DNA from: Paracoccaceae bacterium
GTDB taxonomy: Bacteria > Pseudomonadota > Alphaproteobacteria > Rhodobacterales > Rhodobacteraceae
Direction: 5' to 3'
Assembly (NCBI GenBank): GCA_018223125.1
Contig: JAAEZA010000009.1
Coordinates: forward strand, 1 to 64,000
Length of the DNA stretch: 64,000 nt
In this document: one piece after another, positions 35,924 through 44,729 of the stretch
How positions within the stretch are numbered: the first letter of the stretch is position 1
Layout of the letters: the number at the start of each line of letters is the position of its first letter
Notes under the pieces: generated by a model
Seen by the model: the letters and a program-made list of their open reading frames with translations, nothing else
What the model was told of the DNA's origin: nothing
The model's database searches: none
Program-made: the position numbers and the translations under genes

Positions 35924-36688
35924 CTAAACCTGAATGACCACACAGTCATGGCGGGCGCAGTTTTGTAAAACCGGTTCGGGTAAAACTGCGCCAGTCACCA
36001 CAATATCGTAATCCCAGACGTGGCCGGTCTGACAGGCCAGTTCCAGTCCGCTTTTGGTATTGTCTAAAACCAGTATGCTTTTTCGCGCGGATTTCGCGAT
36101 GGCCTTGCGGGCGGTCACTTCGTCAGAGTTGTAATCCATCACCCTGCCGGATTTTGACAGGCCACCACAGCTGAAGACCGCATAATCCACGCAATATTTG
36201 TCAAAAAATTCCAGCGCAGAGGCACCGATCATATCCAGATCCCGCATTCGCACGGCACCACCGGCCAGTTCAACCACAACGCCGGGCGCATGTTGCAGGG
36301 CGCAGACAGCATGGATGCTGTTTGACGCCACAAACAGGTCTTTATGAGAGGCCAGAAACCGCGCGCAGGTTTCCACCGTGGTGCCGGTTCCAAGGGCGAT
36401 GCGGGCACGGTCGGGGATCAGACCTTTCACGGCAAGCGCAATGCGCTGTTTTTCCTGCCGTGAAATGCCGGCGCGGGGCAGGTAGCCGATGTTTTCACCC
36501 TGCTGGCGCAGTTGCACCCTGCCGTTGCGGCGTTGGACAAATCCGGTCTCGTCCAGATTGCGCAAATCCGTGCGTATTGTCTGGACCGACACGCAAAGCT
36601 GCGCTGAAAGGTCGGCGGCTGACAGAGACCCGTTTGCCGACAGTAACGCGATGATTTCATCCCGCCGCTCTGTTACCTCCCGTCGCAC
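35924..36688 (-). CDS. DeoR-family transcriptional regulator
   Basis: A 254-residue regulator started at the GTG at 36688, which follows GAAGGAAAG; the track start is a TTG far upstream. The N-terminal helix-turn-helix (about 5-55) reads RRDEIIALLSANGSLSAADLSAQLCVSVQTIRTDLRNLDE, and the C-terminal sugar-phosphate-isomerase-like sensor domain has IALGTGTTVETCARFL and the family end DCVVIQV. DeoR regulators usually sense a phosphorylated sugar. It is divergent from the ABC transporter operon, with palindromes between them, so it is the likely local repressor. Confidence 0.9.
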   Translation of the reverse strand: MRREVTERRDEIIALLSANGSLSAADLSAQLCVSVQTIRTDLRNLDETGFVQRRNGRVQLRQQGENIGYLPRAGISRQEKQRIALAVKGLIPDRARIALGTGTTVETCARFLASHKDLFVASNSIHAVCALQHAPGVVVELAGGAVRMRDLDMIGASALEFFDKYCVDYAVFSCGGLSKSGRVMDYNSDEVTARKAIAKSARKSILVLDNTKSGLELACQTGHVWDYDIVVTGAVLPEPVLQNCARHDCVVIQV

Positions 36689-36825
36689 AAATGCTTTCCT
36701 TCGAAAATTACCGGTTTTTTCCGAAAGGGTAGGTAAAACGCTAACCCACTGCAATATAATTAAAACTTTTAACTTAATGTAGCATAACTGTCATAAATCT
36801 CGGGAATAAGGCCACCTGTGAAAAC

Positions 36826-36839
36826 CTTTCGTTCGAAAG
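36826..36839. promoter_or_regulatory. Operator-like palindrome CTTTCG-TT-CGAAAG
   Basis: A perfect palindrome 20 bases before the binding-protein gene; related strings CTTTCCTTCGAAAA and TTTTTTCCGAAAG occur near the regulator start (36694-36727). GlpR-type DeoR regulators bind TTCG-containing sites of this kind, so these are probable sites for the divergent DeoR protein. Confidence 0.5.
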
Positions 36840-36859
36840 AAAAATTTCAGGAGAGCCCT

Positions 36860-37828
36860 ATGAAGTCCCTCATCACAACCGCCGCTTTCGCGCTTTTGGC
36901 AGGCACTGCCATGGCCGATACGATCACGCTTTATACCTCGCAGCCGAATGCCGATGCACAGCGGACTGTCGACGCCTTTATGGCCGCAAATCCGGGCACC
37001 GAAGTTGAATGGGTCCGCGATGGCACCACCAAACTGATGGCCCGCTTGCGCGCCGAAATCGAAGCAGGCAACCCGCAACCCGATGTGCTTTTGATCGCTG
37101 ATACCGTAACGCTGGAAGGTATGGCGCAGGAAGGTCTGCTGACCGCCTATCAATCCCCTGAAGCCGCTGAATATGATGCCACTCTCTATTCCGGTGAAGG
37201 TTACTACCACTCCACCAAACTGATCACTACGGGTATCGTTTACAACACAGGTATCGAAACCGCTCCGACATCGTGGAAAGACCTTTCGGATGATGCGATC
37301 AAAGGGCAAATTGCAATGCCTTCGCCGCTCTATTCCGGCGCGGCCCTGATCCACCTTGCAACCCTGACCGGCGATGAAACGCTGGGTTGGAACTATTACG
37401 AAACACTCGCCGCGAACGAAGCCCGTGCGCAAGGTGGCAACGGGGGCACATTCAAAGCCGTTGCCTCCGGTGAAAAACCTTATGGCATGGTCGTAGATTT
37501 CCTTGCCATCCGCAACAAAGCCGACGGATCCCCAGTGGATTTTGTGTTCCCTGAAGAGGGCGTGTCTTATGTGACAGAGCCTGTGGCGATCATGTCCTCC
37601 GCCAAGAACGTGGAAGGGGCGCAGAAATTCGTCGACTTCCTGCTGAGCGACGCTGGTCAGAACCTTGTGCTCGACATGGGTTATATTCCTGCCCGTAACG
37701 GCATGGGTGTGCCAGAAGGTTTCCCTGCCCGCGAAGACATCAAGCTGATGGCCTTTGATCCTGCCCAAGCCCTGCAAGACGCAGAAGCCAACAAAGCCAA
37801 ATTCGCAGAGCTTTTCGGCGCGCAATGA
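36860..37828 (+). CDS. ABC transporter periplasmic binding protein
   Basis: A 322-residue binding protein started at the ATG at 36860 (MKSLITTAAFALLAG), after CAGGAGAG. A signal peptide ends near residue 19 (AMA-DTI). The body has the ferric/organophosphate type II binding-protein fold (ITLYTSQPNADAQRTVDAFMAANPG; GIVYNTGI; GYIPARNGMGVPEGFP). Members of this family bind ferric iron, 2-aminoethylphosphonate or sugar phosphates. Neighbouring phosphatases favour a phosphorylated ligand; the paired tyrosines of iron binders are not evident. Its stop overlaps the permease start by four bases. Confidence 0.85.
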   Translation: MKSLITTAAFALLAGTAMADTITLYTSQPNADAQRTVDAFMAANPGTEVEWVRDGTTKLMARLRAEIEAGNPQPDVLLIADTVTLEGMAQEGLLTAYQSPEAAEYDATLYSGEGYYHSTKLITTGIVYNTGIETAPTSWKDLSDDAIKGQIAMPSPLYSGAALIHLATLTGDETLGWNYYETLAANEARAQGGNGGTFKAVASGEKPYGMVVDFLAIRNKADGSPVDFVFPEEGVSYVTEPVAIMSSAKNVEGAQKFVDFLLSDAGQNLVLDMGYIPARNGMGVPEGFPAREDIKLMAFDPAQALQDAEANKAKFAELFGAQ

Positions 37829-39531
37829 TGAGCGCCACGAAACATCAAGGAGGCAGCCGGTCCGAGGATCGGCTGCTCTCTGCTATTCTGGTTCTGGCGA
37901 TCTGCCTGACGCTTGCGCCGGTATTGCGCCTTTTCGTGGAAGGCGTCACGGATCAGGGCAGCCCCAGTCTTGGCCTGATGCGTGATGTGCTGGCACAGCC
38001 GTCAACGCTCGGTGCGCTGAAGCATTCTCTGGTTACAGCCGGTTTTGGCACACTGGTCTCTCTGGTGCTGGGTTCTGCCTTTGCCTTTCTGGTCGCGCTG
38101 ACGGATTTGCGCGCCAAGGCGGCGCTGGTGTTCTGCCTGATGATTCCGATGATGATCCCGCCCCAGATCACCGCCCTGTCGTGGACCCAGATCATGGGCC
38201 CGTCATCGGTTCTTTTGAAAACGCTGGGAATTGCGCCACCACTTGGTGCGAAGCAGCCGCTGTATTCGCCTGAAGGGATCATCTTTCTTCTGGGCATCCA
38301 GCATATGTCGATCATTTTCCTGACCTTGCGTGCCGGTTTGCGCGCAATCCCCCAAGACGTGGTAGAGGCAGCACGCATCAGCGGAGCCAAAGGCTTGCGG
38401 ACATGGTGGCAGGTGGTGATGCCCCTGACGCTGCCCAGTCTGGCTGCTGGCACGGCAATAACCTTTGTAACCGCGCTTGGGAATTTCGGCATACCTGCCA
38501 TGCTCGGCATACCTGCCGGTTATGCAACCTTGCCCACTCTCGTTTATCAAAAGCTTGCCGGCATGGGGACAACAGTGCTTGCTGAAGTTTCGGTTCTTGC
38601 CATGCTGATCGGGGCGGTGGCCGTGGCGGGCATTCTTGTGCAACGGCTCTTTCAAAGCCGCCAGAAACTGCACCTTGTGGGCAGCACCTCCAGACCGCTG
38701 GCCCTGCCGCTGGGGGCGGCACGCCTGCCGGTTGAAATCTGTCTTTGGGCGGTGGTCTTTGCAATCCTCGTCCTGCCCATGTTCGGGCTTCTGGCCACGT
38801 CGCTGGTGCCAGCCTATGGCGTGTCGCTGCGCCTTGATACGGTTACGCTGGCGTCATGGTACGAGGTTCTGTTCCGCCAGCCGGTCACATCGCGGGCCTT
38901 TACCAATTCTTTCGGTCTGGCGGCAGGGGCCTCTGTTGCGCTGATGGTGATATGCCTGCCGCTGGCGTGGCTAATGGAGCGGCGCCAGACCCGTCTGGCA
39001 CGTCTGTTCGACAGCCTGCTGGATCTGCCTTACGCGCTGCCGGGGGTGGTGCTGTCCATTGCGATGATCCTGCTGTTAATCAAGCTGCCCTTCACCGAGG
39101 CCACGCTCTACGGCACCATCTGGATCATCTTTCTGGCCTATATCGCCCGCTTCTTTGCGGTCATGTTCCGTCCGGTTCAGGCCAGCCTGAAGCAGTTTGA
39201 TCCGGCAATGGATGAAGCCGCCCAATCGGTCGGGGCGTCCTTGTACCGGCGTTTGCGCGATGTGATCTTTCCCCTTTCCGCCCCGGCGGCGGCAGCGGGG
39301 GCGATCCTTGTGTTTCTGACAGCCTTTAACGAACTTACAGTTTCCGCGCTTTTGTGGTCCTCGGGCACCGAGACGCTTGGCGTGGTGATTTTCAATCTTG
39401 ATGACAGCGGCGAAACCGGCATGGCCAGCGCCCTGGCGATGACCATCGTTCTGGTGGTGATTGTCCTGATGGCCCTGATCCAGCTTTTCTCCCGCCGTTT
39501 CCCAAAAGGAGTTGTCCCATGGCAGACATAG
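37825..39531 (+). CDS. ABC transporter permease, two fused domains
   Basis: A 568-residue permease with about twelve membrane helices made of two BPD-type domains in one chain. Each half carries an EAA loop: EAARISGAKGLRTWWQVVMPLTLPSL (about 180) and DEAAQSVGASLYRRLRDVIFPLSAP (about 470). This fused arrangement is typical of transporters of ferric iron, phosphonate and hexose phosphate. It overlaps the binding-protein gene and, by 13 bases, the ATPase gene. Confidence 0.93.
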   Translation: MMSATKHQGGSRSEDRLLSAILVLAICLTLAPVLRLFVEGVTDQGSPSLGLMRDVLAQPSTLGALKHSLVTAGFGTLVSLVLGSAFAFLVALTDLRAKAALVFCLMIPMMIPPQITALSWTQIMGPSSVLLKTLGIAPPLGAKQPLYSPEGIIFLLGIQHMSIIFLTLRAGLRAIPQDVVEAARISGAKGLRTWWQVVMPLTLPSLAAGTAITFVTALGNFGIPAMLGIPAGYATLPTLVYQKLAGMGTTVLAEVSVLAMLIGAVAVAGILVQRLFQSRQKLHLVGSTSRPLALPLGAARLPVEICLWAVVFAILVLPMFGLLATSLVPAYGVSLRLDTVTLASWYEVLFRQPVTSRAFTNSFGLAAGASVALMVICLPLAWLMERRQTRLARLFDSLLDLPYALPGVVLSIAMILLLIKLPFTEATLYGTIWIIFLAYIARFFAVMFRPVQASLKQFDPAMDEAAQSVGASLYRRLRDVIFPLSAPAAAAGAILVFLTAFNELTVSALLWSSGTETLGVVIFNLDDSGETGMASALAMTIVLVVIVLMALIQLFSRRFPKGVVPWQT

Positions 39532-40568
39532 ACCTGTCTTCGATTGGCAAGACATTTGCAGGCACGCCTGCCTTGCAAGACATCACAACGCGGTTTGACG
39601 ATGGCGCGTTTATCGCGTTGTTGGGCCCGTCGGGCTGCGGGAAGACCACGCTGCTGCGTATTCTGGCTGGTTTTGAAGAGCCGACGGCAGGATCCTTGCA
39701 CATCGGCAATCGCGAAATGGCCAATGCGCAAACTGGTGCGAACCTGCCGCCCGAACAGCGCAATATCGGGTTTGTGTTCCAATCCTATGCGCTGTGGCCC
39801 CATATGTCGGTGCGCCGCAATGTGTCCTATCCGCTGGAAATCCGCGGTCTGTCACGGGCTGAAACCCGCAGGAATACGGATGCGGCCCTCGCCTCGACCG
39901 GGCTTGAACGTTATGCAGACCGTATGCCGTCCGATCTGTCGGGCGGGCAGCGCCAGAGGGTGGCTCTGGCCCGCTGTCTTGTGTCTGATCCTTGTGCTGT
40001 CCTGCTGGACGAACCGCTGGCCAATCTGGATGTGGCACTGCGCGCGACGATGCAGGGGGTCTTTACCGATTTTCACAAACGCACCGGCGCAACGATGGTT
40101 TACGTGACCCATGATCAGGCAGAGGCAATGGCCATGGCCGACAGGATTGCGGTGATGGATCAGGGGCGGATCCAGCAGTTTGACACCCCCCAGAACCTCT
40201 ATGAGCGTCCCAAAAACCGCTTTGTGGCAGAGTTCGTCGGACGCGGCACGGTGGTGCCGGTGCAGCAGTTCAGAACCGACGGTACAGCACAACAGGCACG
40301 AATACTCGGGACCGAGGTGTCGGTTCAATCCGCACAACATGCGGCAAGGGTCAGCCACGTTTGCCTGCGCCCCGAAAACCTGACCATCACCGAAACCGGC
40401 CATCTGCGCAGCAAGGTTGCGCGCGTTACCTATATGGGCGGCAAATACCTGCTGGAAACCGTGACCGACTGCGGCGCCCGCCTGTTTGCAGAAACCCGCG
40501 CCCGCTTTGATGTCGGGGCACAACTGGGCCTGACAATCACAACACCTTGGGCATTTTCAGAGGATTAA
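39519..40568 (+). CDS. ABC transporter ATP-binding protein
   Basis: A 349-residue ATPase with Walker A GPSGCGKTT, signature LSGGQRQRVALARC, Walker B AVLLDEPLANLD and switch VTHDQAEAMAM. After about residue 240 a TOBE-type C-domain (FVAEFVGRGTVVPV ... CLRPENLTI) is present, as in the FbpC/PotA/UgpC class. It powers the fused permease upstream. The start overlaps the permease end and the MBL gene follows with no gap. Confidence 0.94.
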   Translation: MADIDLSSIGKTFAGTPALQDITTRFDDGAFIALLGPSGCGKTTLLRILAGFEEPTAGSLHIGNREMANAQTGANLPPEQRNIGFVFQSYALWPHMSVRRNVSYPLEIRGLSRAETRRNTDAALASTGLERYADRMPSDLSGGQRQRVALARCLVSDPCAVLLDEPLANLDVALRATMQGVFTDFHKRTGATMVYVTHDQAEAMAMADRIAVMDQGRIQQFDTPQNLYERPKNRFVAEFVGRGTVVPVQQFRTDGTAQQARILGTEVSVQSAQHAARVSHVCLRPENLTITETGHLRSKVARVTYMGGKYLLETVTDCGARLFAETRARFDVGAQLGLTITTPWAFSED

Positions 40569-41636
40569 ATGCAGACAATACAACTACTCTCGGGCATCGG
40601 GGATAAAGGCCCGGCCTGTGTGCAACTGACCGTGGATGACCGGATCTGGCTGCTGGACTGCGGCTTCGGTCCCGAAGCCAATGGCCATTTCGATCCGGAC
40701 TGGCTGGACGGGGCAAAAGCCGTGTTCATAACCCATGACCATATCGATCACATCGGCGGTGCGTCCCATGCGGTTGAAGCCGGATTGCCGATCTATGCCA
40801 CAGCCCAAACCGCCAAGGCGCTGCCTCCGGCGGCCAATGTGCACCTTTTGCCCGAACAGGGCGAGAGCGTGATCGACGGTGTGAAACTGACAACGGGGCG
40901 CAACGGCCACGCCATGGGCGGTGTCTGGTTCCACTTTGATCTGGGGGAGGGGCTGTTTTATTCCGGCGACTGGTCCGAAGAATCCGACTGGTTTTCATTT
41001 GACACACCGCCCCCTGCTGCAACGGCTGTGCTGGACTGTTCCTATCACCTTGATGATGTGCCCCAATCCGAACGCCTTGACGCGCTCGATGCGCTTTTGG
41101 ACGGGGTTGAAGGACAGGTGCTTTTGCCTGTGCCACCCTCGGGGCGGGCAGGGGAAATGGCCCTGCACCTGATCCGCCGCTTTGGTAGTGACAGCGTGAT
41201 GCTGGACCCTGAATGTCAGGAGACCCTTCGCGCCGCGCTGGCCGGAGGCTCGGTCAGCGCGGACGCCCACAAAATTGCGCCGCTGCTGGATCGCGGGCCG
41301 ATGGAACAGGCGCGGTTTCTGATATGCGATACGCCCAACGCAGATGGAGGCGCGGCTTGGGGCTATGTGCGGGCCTGGCATGAAAGCGGGCGCTTGGGGC
41401 GCGATGCCCATGTGATCTTTACCGGCCATATGACAGCCCATGCACGGGGCATTTGCAGCGTGCCGGGGGGGTATTTCCAACGCTGGAACGTCCACCCTCC
41501 ACTGCGCGACCAGATCAAAATGTTGGACCGCCTCGGCGCCAAGCGTTTCGCCCCTGCATTTTGCACACAACCCGAAAGTTACCTTGTCGAAGGGCTGGAT
41601 GCGGAAGTGTTCTTTCATGATCGGGTGCGGCTGTGA
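40569..41636 (+). CDS. MBL-fold hydrolase, beta-CASP-like
   Basis: A 355-residue cytoplasmic metallo-hydrolase. Metal-binding motif THDHIDHIGG (about 56-65), then GHAMGG and YSGDWSEESDWF, and at the C-terminus IFTGHMTAHARGIC. The long insert between the metal motifs resembles the beta-CASP cap of RNase J and CPSF-type nucleases, which would imply a nucleic acid or nucleotide substrate, but phosphodiesterases with other substrates share the fold. It is translated directly after the transporter ATPase, so it likely acts on the imported compound. Confidence 0.8.
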   Translation: MQTIQLLSGIGDKGPACVQLTVDDRIWLLDCGFGPEANGHFDPDWLDGAKAVFITHDHIDHIGGASHAVEAGLPIYATAQTAKALPPAANVHLLPEQGESVIDGVKLTTGRNGHAMGGVWFHFDLGEGLFYSGDWSEESDWFSFDTPPPAATAVLDCSYHLDDVPQSERLDALDALLDGVEGQVLLPVPPSGRAGEMALHLIRRFGSDSVMLDPECQETLRAALAGGSVSADAHKIAPLLDRGPMEQARFLICDTPNADGGAAWGYVRAWHESGRLGRDAHVIFTGHMTAHARGICSVPGGYFQRWNVHPPLRDQIKMLDRLGAKRFAPAFCTQPESYLVEGLDAEVFFHDRVRL

Positions 41637-42178
41637 ACCGCGCGCCCCTGCCAACCCGCAGCTTTTGCCTGATCCGCCACGGCGAAACGACAGCAAATGC
41701 CAATGACATCATTGCAGGGGTGACGGATGTGCCCCTGACCCAGAAAGGCCGTGATCAGGCGCAGGCCCTGTCAGGGCGGGACTGGCCGGAGCCGATCGCC
41801 CTTTACGCCAGCCCGATGACGCGGGCTTGCCATACTGCGCAGCTTGCTTTTCCGGACCGCAGCTTCACGCAGCACGCCGGATTATGCGAACGCAACTGGG
41901 GTGTGTTTGAGGGCCAGCCCCTTTGCAGACAGCCCGAGAGAGAGACCACACCGGATCAGGGCGAAAGCTGGCCGGATATGCTGGCACGGGTGGAAGCGTC
42001 AATCACTGAAATCTGCGCTGCCAATGATAAGGCGCTGCCGGTTCTCGTCTGCCACTCCGGCATCATCCGCGCGGCCCGTGTGCTCTGGACGACGGGCGAC
42101 GTCGGCCAGCGCCCCCCCAATGCAACACCGCTCCTGTTTCACAGGACAGACAATAAAATGATGGAAAAGACCTTATGA
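41633..42178 (+). CDS. Histidine phosphatase family protein
   Basis: A 181-residue phosphatase of the phosphoglycerate-mutase-like branch. The catalytic LIRHGETTAN is at about residue 12-21, the second basic motif ASPMTRACHTA follows, the acid is in LCERNWGVFEGQ, and the second histidine is in VCHSGIIRA. It starts with GTG overlapping the MBL gene stop and overlaps the next gene by four bases. Known members remove phosphate from small phosphorylated metabolites, which fits the idea of processing an imported phospho-compound. Confidence 0.9.
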   Translation: MNRAPLPTRSFCLIRHGETTANANDIIAGVTDVPLTQKGRDQAQALSGRDWPEPIALYASPMTRACHTAQLAFPDRSFTQHAGLCERNWGVFEGQPLCRQPERETTPDQGESWPDMLARVEASITEICAANDKALPVLVCHSGIIRAARVLWTTGDVGQRPPNATPLLFHRTDNKMMEKTL

Positions 42179-42639
42179 CCCAAGCAACCGAAACCCCCTG
42201 TGTCGTGTTTGATGTGGATGGCACATTGGCCGAATTTGATGCGGACCGGCTTGGTCATCTGGTGCATGGCGTTGAAAAACACTGGGATGAATTTCACAAC
42301 GCAATGGCAGAGGCCGCGGTGATTGATCCGGTTGCAAAACTGATGCGCCGGCTGAAGGAAAGCGGTGAAACCATTGTGATCTGTTCGGGGCGCCCCAAGG
42401 GCTGGGCCGAACACACAATCGCGTGGCTGCGCAAACATGATTTGCCGTTTGACGGGATTTATCTGCGGGCAGAGGATCAGGACGAAGCCTCTGATCCCGA
42501 AGTAAAACGCCGTGCGCTGAGTGAGATGAAAGCGGACGGCTTAAAGCCGTGGCTGGTGGTTGATGACCGCTCTTCAGTGGTCGAGGCATGGCGCGGCGAA
42601 GGGCTCGTTTGCCTTCAATGTGCACCCGGAGATTTCTAG
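42175..42639 (+). CDS. HAD-family phosphatase, PNKP 3'-phosphatase type
   Basis: A 154-residue HAD phosphatase. Motif I is FDVDGTLAEFD, motif II is VICSGRPKGWAEHTIAWL, and motif IV is LVVDDRSSVVEAWRGEG. The GRP-type motif II and lack of a large cap resemble the phosphatase domain of T4 polynucleotide kinase. It is the last gene of the transporter operon and ends at a strong terminator. Substrate is uncertain: a nucleotide, a nucleic acid end or a small phosphoester are all possible. Confidence 0.85.
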   Translation: MTQATETPCVVFDVDGTLAEFDADRLGHLVHGVEKHWDEFHNAMAEAAVIDPVAKLMRRLKESGETIVICSGRPKGWAEHTIAWLRKHDLPFDGIYLRAEDQDEASDPEVKRRALSEMKADGLKPWLVVDDRSSVVEAWRGEGLVCLQCAPGDF

Positions 42640-42679
42640 AACAGGGTCCGGAGGGATGCGATACCCGCCGGACCCTGTT
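42640..42679. terminator. Bidirectional terminator
   Basis: AACAGGGTCCGG pairs perfectly with CCGGACCCTGTT around a 16-base loop, followed by T. It separates the HAD gene from the convergent MFS exporter. Confidence 0.85.
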
Positions 42680-42704
42680 TGATCTCTACCTTGCGGCTCT
42701 GGTC

Positions 42705-43925
42705 CTAAACGGCCGTTTGCGCCGGTTCGGGTGCGGATGCCTTGTTCGCAAAGCCGAAAAACAAAAGGGTTGCGAGTCCGGCAGGTAAAAACAGGCCGAG
42801 CGTCATCGGCAGGGCTGTCCCGGTTCCGCCGAGTGCAACACAGGATGATACTGTGAAAGCGATGGCAAACTGACAGGCCCCCAGCAGTGCAGAGCCCATG
42901 CCCGCCCCTGCATCTGCAAGCTCCATCGTGATCGACATCGCGTTGGCAGACAGCAAGCCCACCATGCCAATAGAGATCCAGAGCGGTACGATAAAGACCC
43001 ACAGATTCGCCGAGCCCGAGACCAGCACCAATGTCAGGGCGGCCACAACAAAGAGCGGAAGTCCTGCGCGTAAAATCTGCGCGGGGCTGAAACGACGGAG
43101 CAGGACACCGTTAACCCGCCCGAAGATAATCAAAGCCGCCGCAATTGCCGCAAACGCTATGCCAAACGCGATTGGACTCAAGCCGAACCTCCCCTGCAAA
43201 ACACCGGAAGACCCTGTGATAAAGGCAAACATGCCCCCTTGGACCGACCCCGCCACCAAAGTCATTGTGACGATTTTTCCGCTCGACAGTAGCTGCTTTG
43301 CGGTTTGAACTCCCTGAGCAAACGGGCGTTTCTTCCGCTGTGCAGCAGGCAGTGTTTCGGGCAATACTGTCACAGTCAGTACAAAAGCCACCCCGCTGAT
43401 CAGCGCCATTGTCGCAAAGATGGAACGCCAGCCGAAAGCCCCGAGCAGCAGGCTGCCAAGGTTCGGGGACAGGATCGGCCCAAGCGTCAGCAACATGACA
43501 AGAACCGTCATCACCTGTGCCGCCCGTTGGCCTTCGTACAAGTCCTTAACCGCGGCGCGCCCCACAACCATACCCGCACTTGCACCGATTGCCTGCACAA
43601 AGCGAAGCGTATTGAACCAGCCGATATCGTTCATCAGGGGAAGGGCGACGGAGGTTGCGGTGAACAAGGCAGTTCCCGCCAAAAGCGGCCCCTTGCGCCC
43701 GCAGGCATCCGTAAGCGGGCCAATCAAAAGCTGGCCAACACATAGCCCGAGAAAAAAGACAGAGAGCGAAAACTCGGCCGCCGTGTGGCTGGCCGTCATT
43801 GACGCTGCCAGATCCCCGAGGGCAGCAAGGTACATGTCGGTCGCCAGCGGCGGAAAGAGAGAAAGCAGGCCAAGCACCGCAGTAACGGCAGCCGCGTGTT
43901 TGGGGGAAAGGGAGATTCGGGACAT
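42705..43925 (-). CDS. MFS drug exporter, Bcr/CflA type
   Basis: A 406-residue transporter with twelve membrane helices. The N-terminal PPLATDMYLAALGDLAASM and the motif A loop GPLTDACGRKGPLLAG are typical of the Bcr/CflA drug-proton antiporters, as is motif C near GPILSPNLGSLLLGAFGWR. It probably expels a toxic small molecule. It is divergent from a TetR repressor with inverted repeats between them, the usual arrangement for an inducible exporter. Confidence 0.93.
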   Translation of the reverse strand: MSRISLSPKHAAAVTAVLGLLSLFPPLATDMYLAALGDLAASMTASHTAAEFSLSVFFLGLCVGQLLIGPLTDACGRKGPLLAGTALFTATSVALPLMNDIGWFNTLRFVQAIGASAGMVVGRAAVKDLYEGQRAAQVMTVLVMLLTLGPILSPNLGSLLLGAFGWRSIFATMALISGVAFVLTVTVLPETLPAAQRKKRPFAQGVQTAKQLLSSGKIVTMTLVAGSVQGGMFAFITGSSGVLQGRFGLSPIAFGIAFAAIAAALIIFGRVNGVLLRRFSPAQILRAGLPLFVVAALTLVLVSGSANLWVFIVPLWISIGMVGLLSANAMSITMELADAGAGMGSALLGACQFAIAFTVSSCVALGGTGTALPMTLGLFLPAGLATLLFFGFANKASAPEPAQTAV

Positions 43926-43941
43926 CAGGGAACCTGTAGAA

Positions 43942-43990
43942 ATTAATAGACTGTAGTCTATTTTTAGTTACTTGACCCCAGTCTATTAAT
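43942..43990. promoter_or_regulatory. Operator repeats between the MFS and TetR genes
   Basis: A palindrome TAGACT-GT-AGTCTA (43947-43960) lies next to ATTAATAGACTG (43942-43953), whose exact reverse complement CAGTCTATTAAT sits at 43979-43990. These repeats, in the 108-base divergent gap, are the likely binding sites of the TetR protein. Confidence 0.8.
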
Positions 43991-44033
43991 CCAGTCAAAG
44001 TCTCGTGAAAAGGTGTAAGCAGAAGGTAAACAG

Positions 44034-44603
44034 ATGGGCGAGGCAACCGGCGGGCGTCCGTTTAACGCCGAAGCGGGCACAGCGTTAAAAGCAGCCGCTT
44101 TACAGCTCGTCCGTGCGAACGGGTATGACAATGTTTCCATTGCAGCCATCGCGAAGGCCGCCGGCGTTGCACGTCAGACCCTTTACAATCGCTGGGCGAC
44201 CAAAGCCGATCTGATCCTTGAAGCGGTATTCGAAGAAACCCACGCCTATGCAGCCGAACCGGATTTCGATACGGGAAGGGATTGCCGGGTGCTGTTGGAA
44301 GAATTTCTTGTCAATGTCTTCAAACATCTTGAAATTGACGGCGACACATTGCGCGCCCTGATTGCTGCGGCCCAGCATGACAGCGGGTTTCAGGCGTCGT
44401 TCCATGCCGGTTTCGTAAAGCCGCGGGAAAGGATGATCACCGCTCTTCTGGTGCGGGCGCAAGACACCGGAGAGCTGCCAAGCTCGCGCAATCCCGAAAC
44501 GATCTCAACCCTGATCCACGGCGCCTTCTGGTACCGGCTTCTGAATAAGGGGGCGTTAAACTCCGCCTTTGCCAGAGAGATTGTGTCGAACATTTTCGAC
44601 TAA
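44034..44603 (+). CDS. TetR-family repressor
   Basis: A 189-residue regulator with an N-terminal helix-turn-helix (about 10-60): ALQLVRANGYDNVSIAAIAKAAGVARQTLYNRWATKADLI. The rest is a helical ligand domain with a C-terminal AefR-like pattern (LIHGAFWYRLL). It is preceded by AGAAGG and lies divergent from the MFS exporter, which it is expected to repress until its ligand binds. Confidence 0.93.
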   Translation: MGEATGGRPFNAEAGTALKAAALQLVRANGYDNVSIAAIAKAAGVARQTLYNRWATKADLILEAVFEETHAYAAEPDFDTGRDCRVLLEEFLVNVFKHLEIDGDTLRALIAAAQHDSGFQASFHAGFVKPRERMITALLVRAQDTGELPSSRNPETISTLIHGAFWYRLLNKGALNSAFAREIVSNIFD

Positions 44604-44729
44604 TTTGCAGCGGCTGTCAGCCAAAGCAGATTTGCGCCCAAGTTTCATCCGGCCATTACGCTTATGTCATCGCCCTGTCATGAAGCGCGCCAATTACTGC
44701 GCGAAAACCACAGACATCGGGAAACCAGA

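Noticed and set aside
36860-40568. Iron(III) transport annotation for the ABC operon
   Set aside because: The fused permease and binding protein resemble iron systems, but the linked phosphatases and DeoR regulator, and lack of clear iron-ligand tyrosines, point to a phosphorylated ligand.
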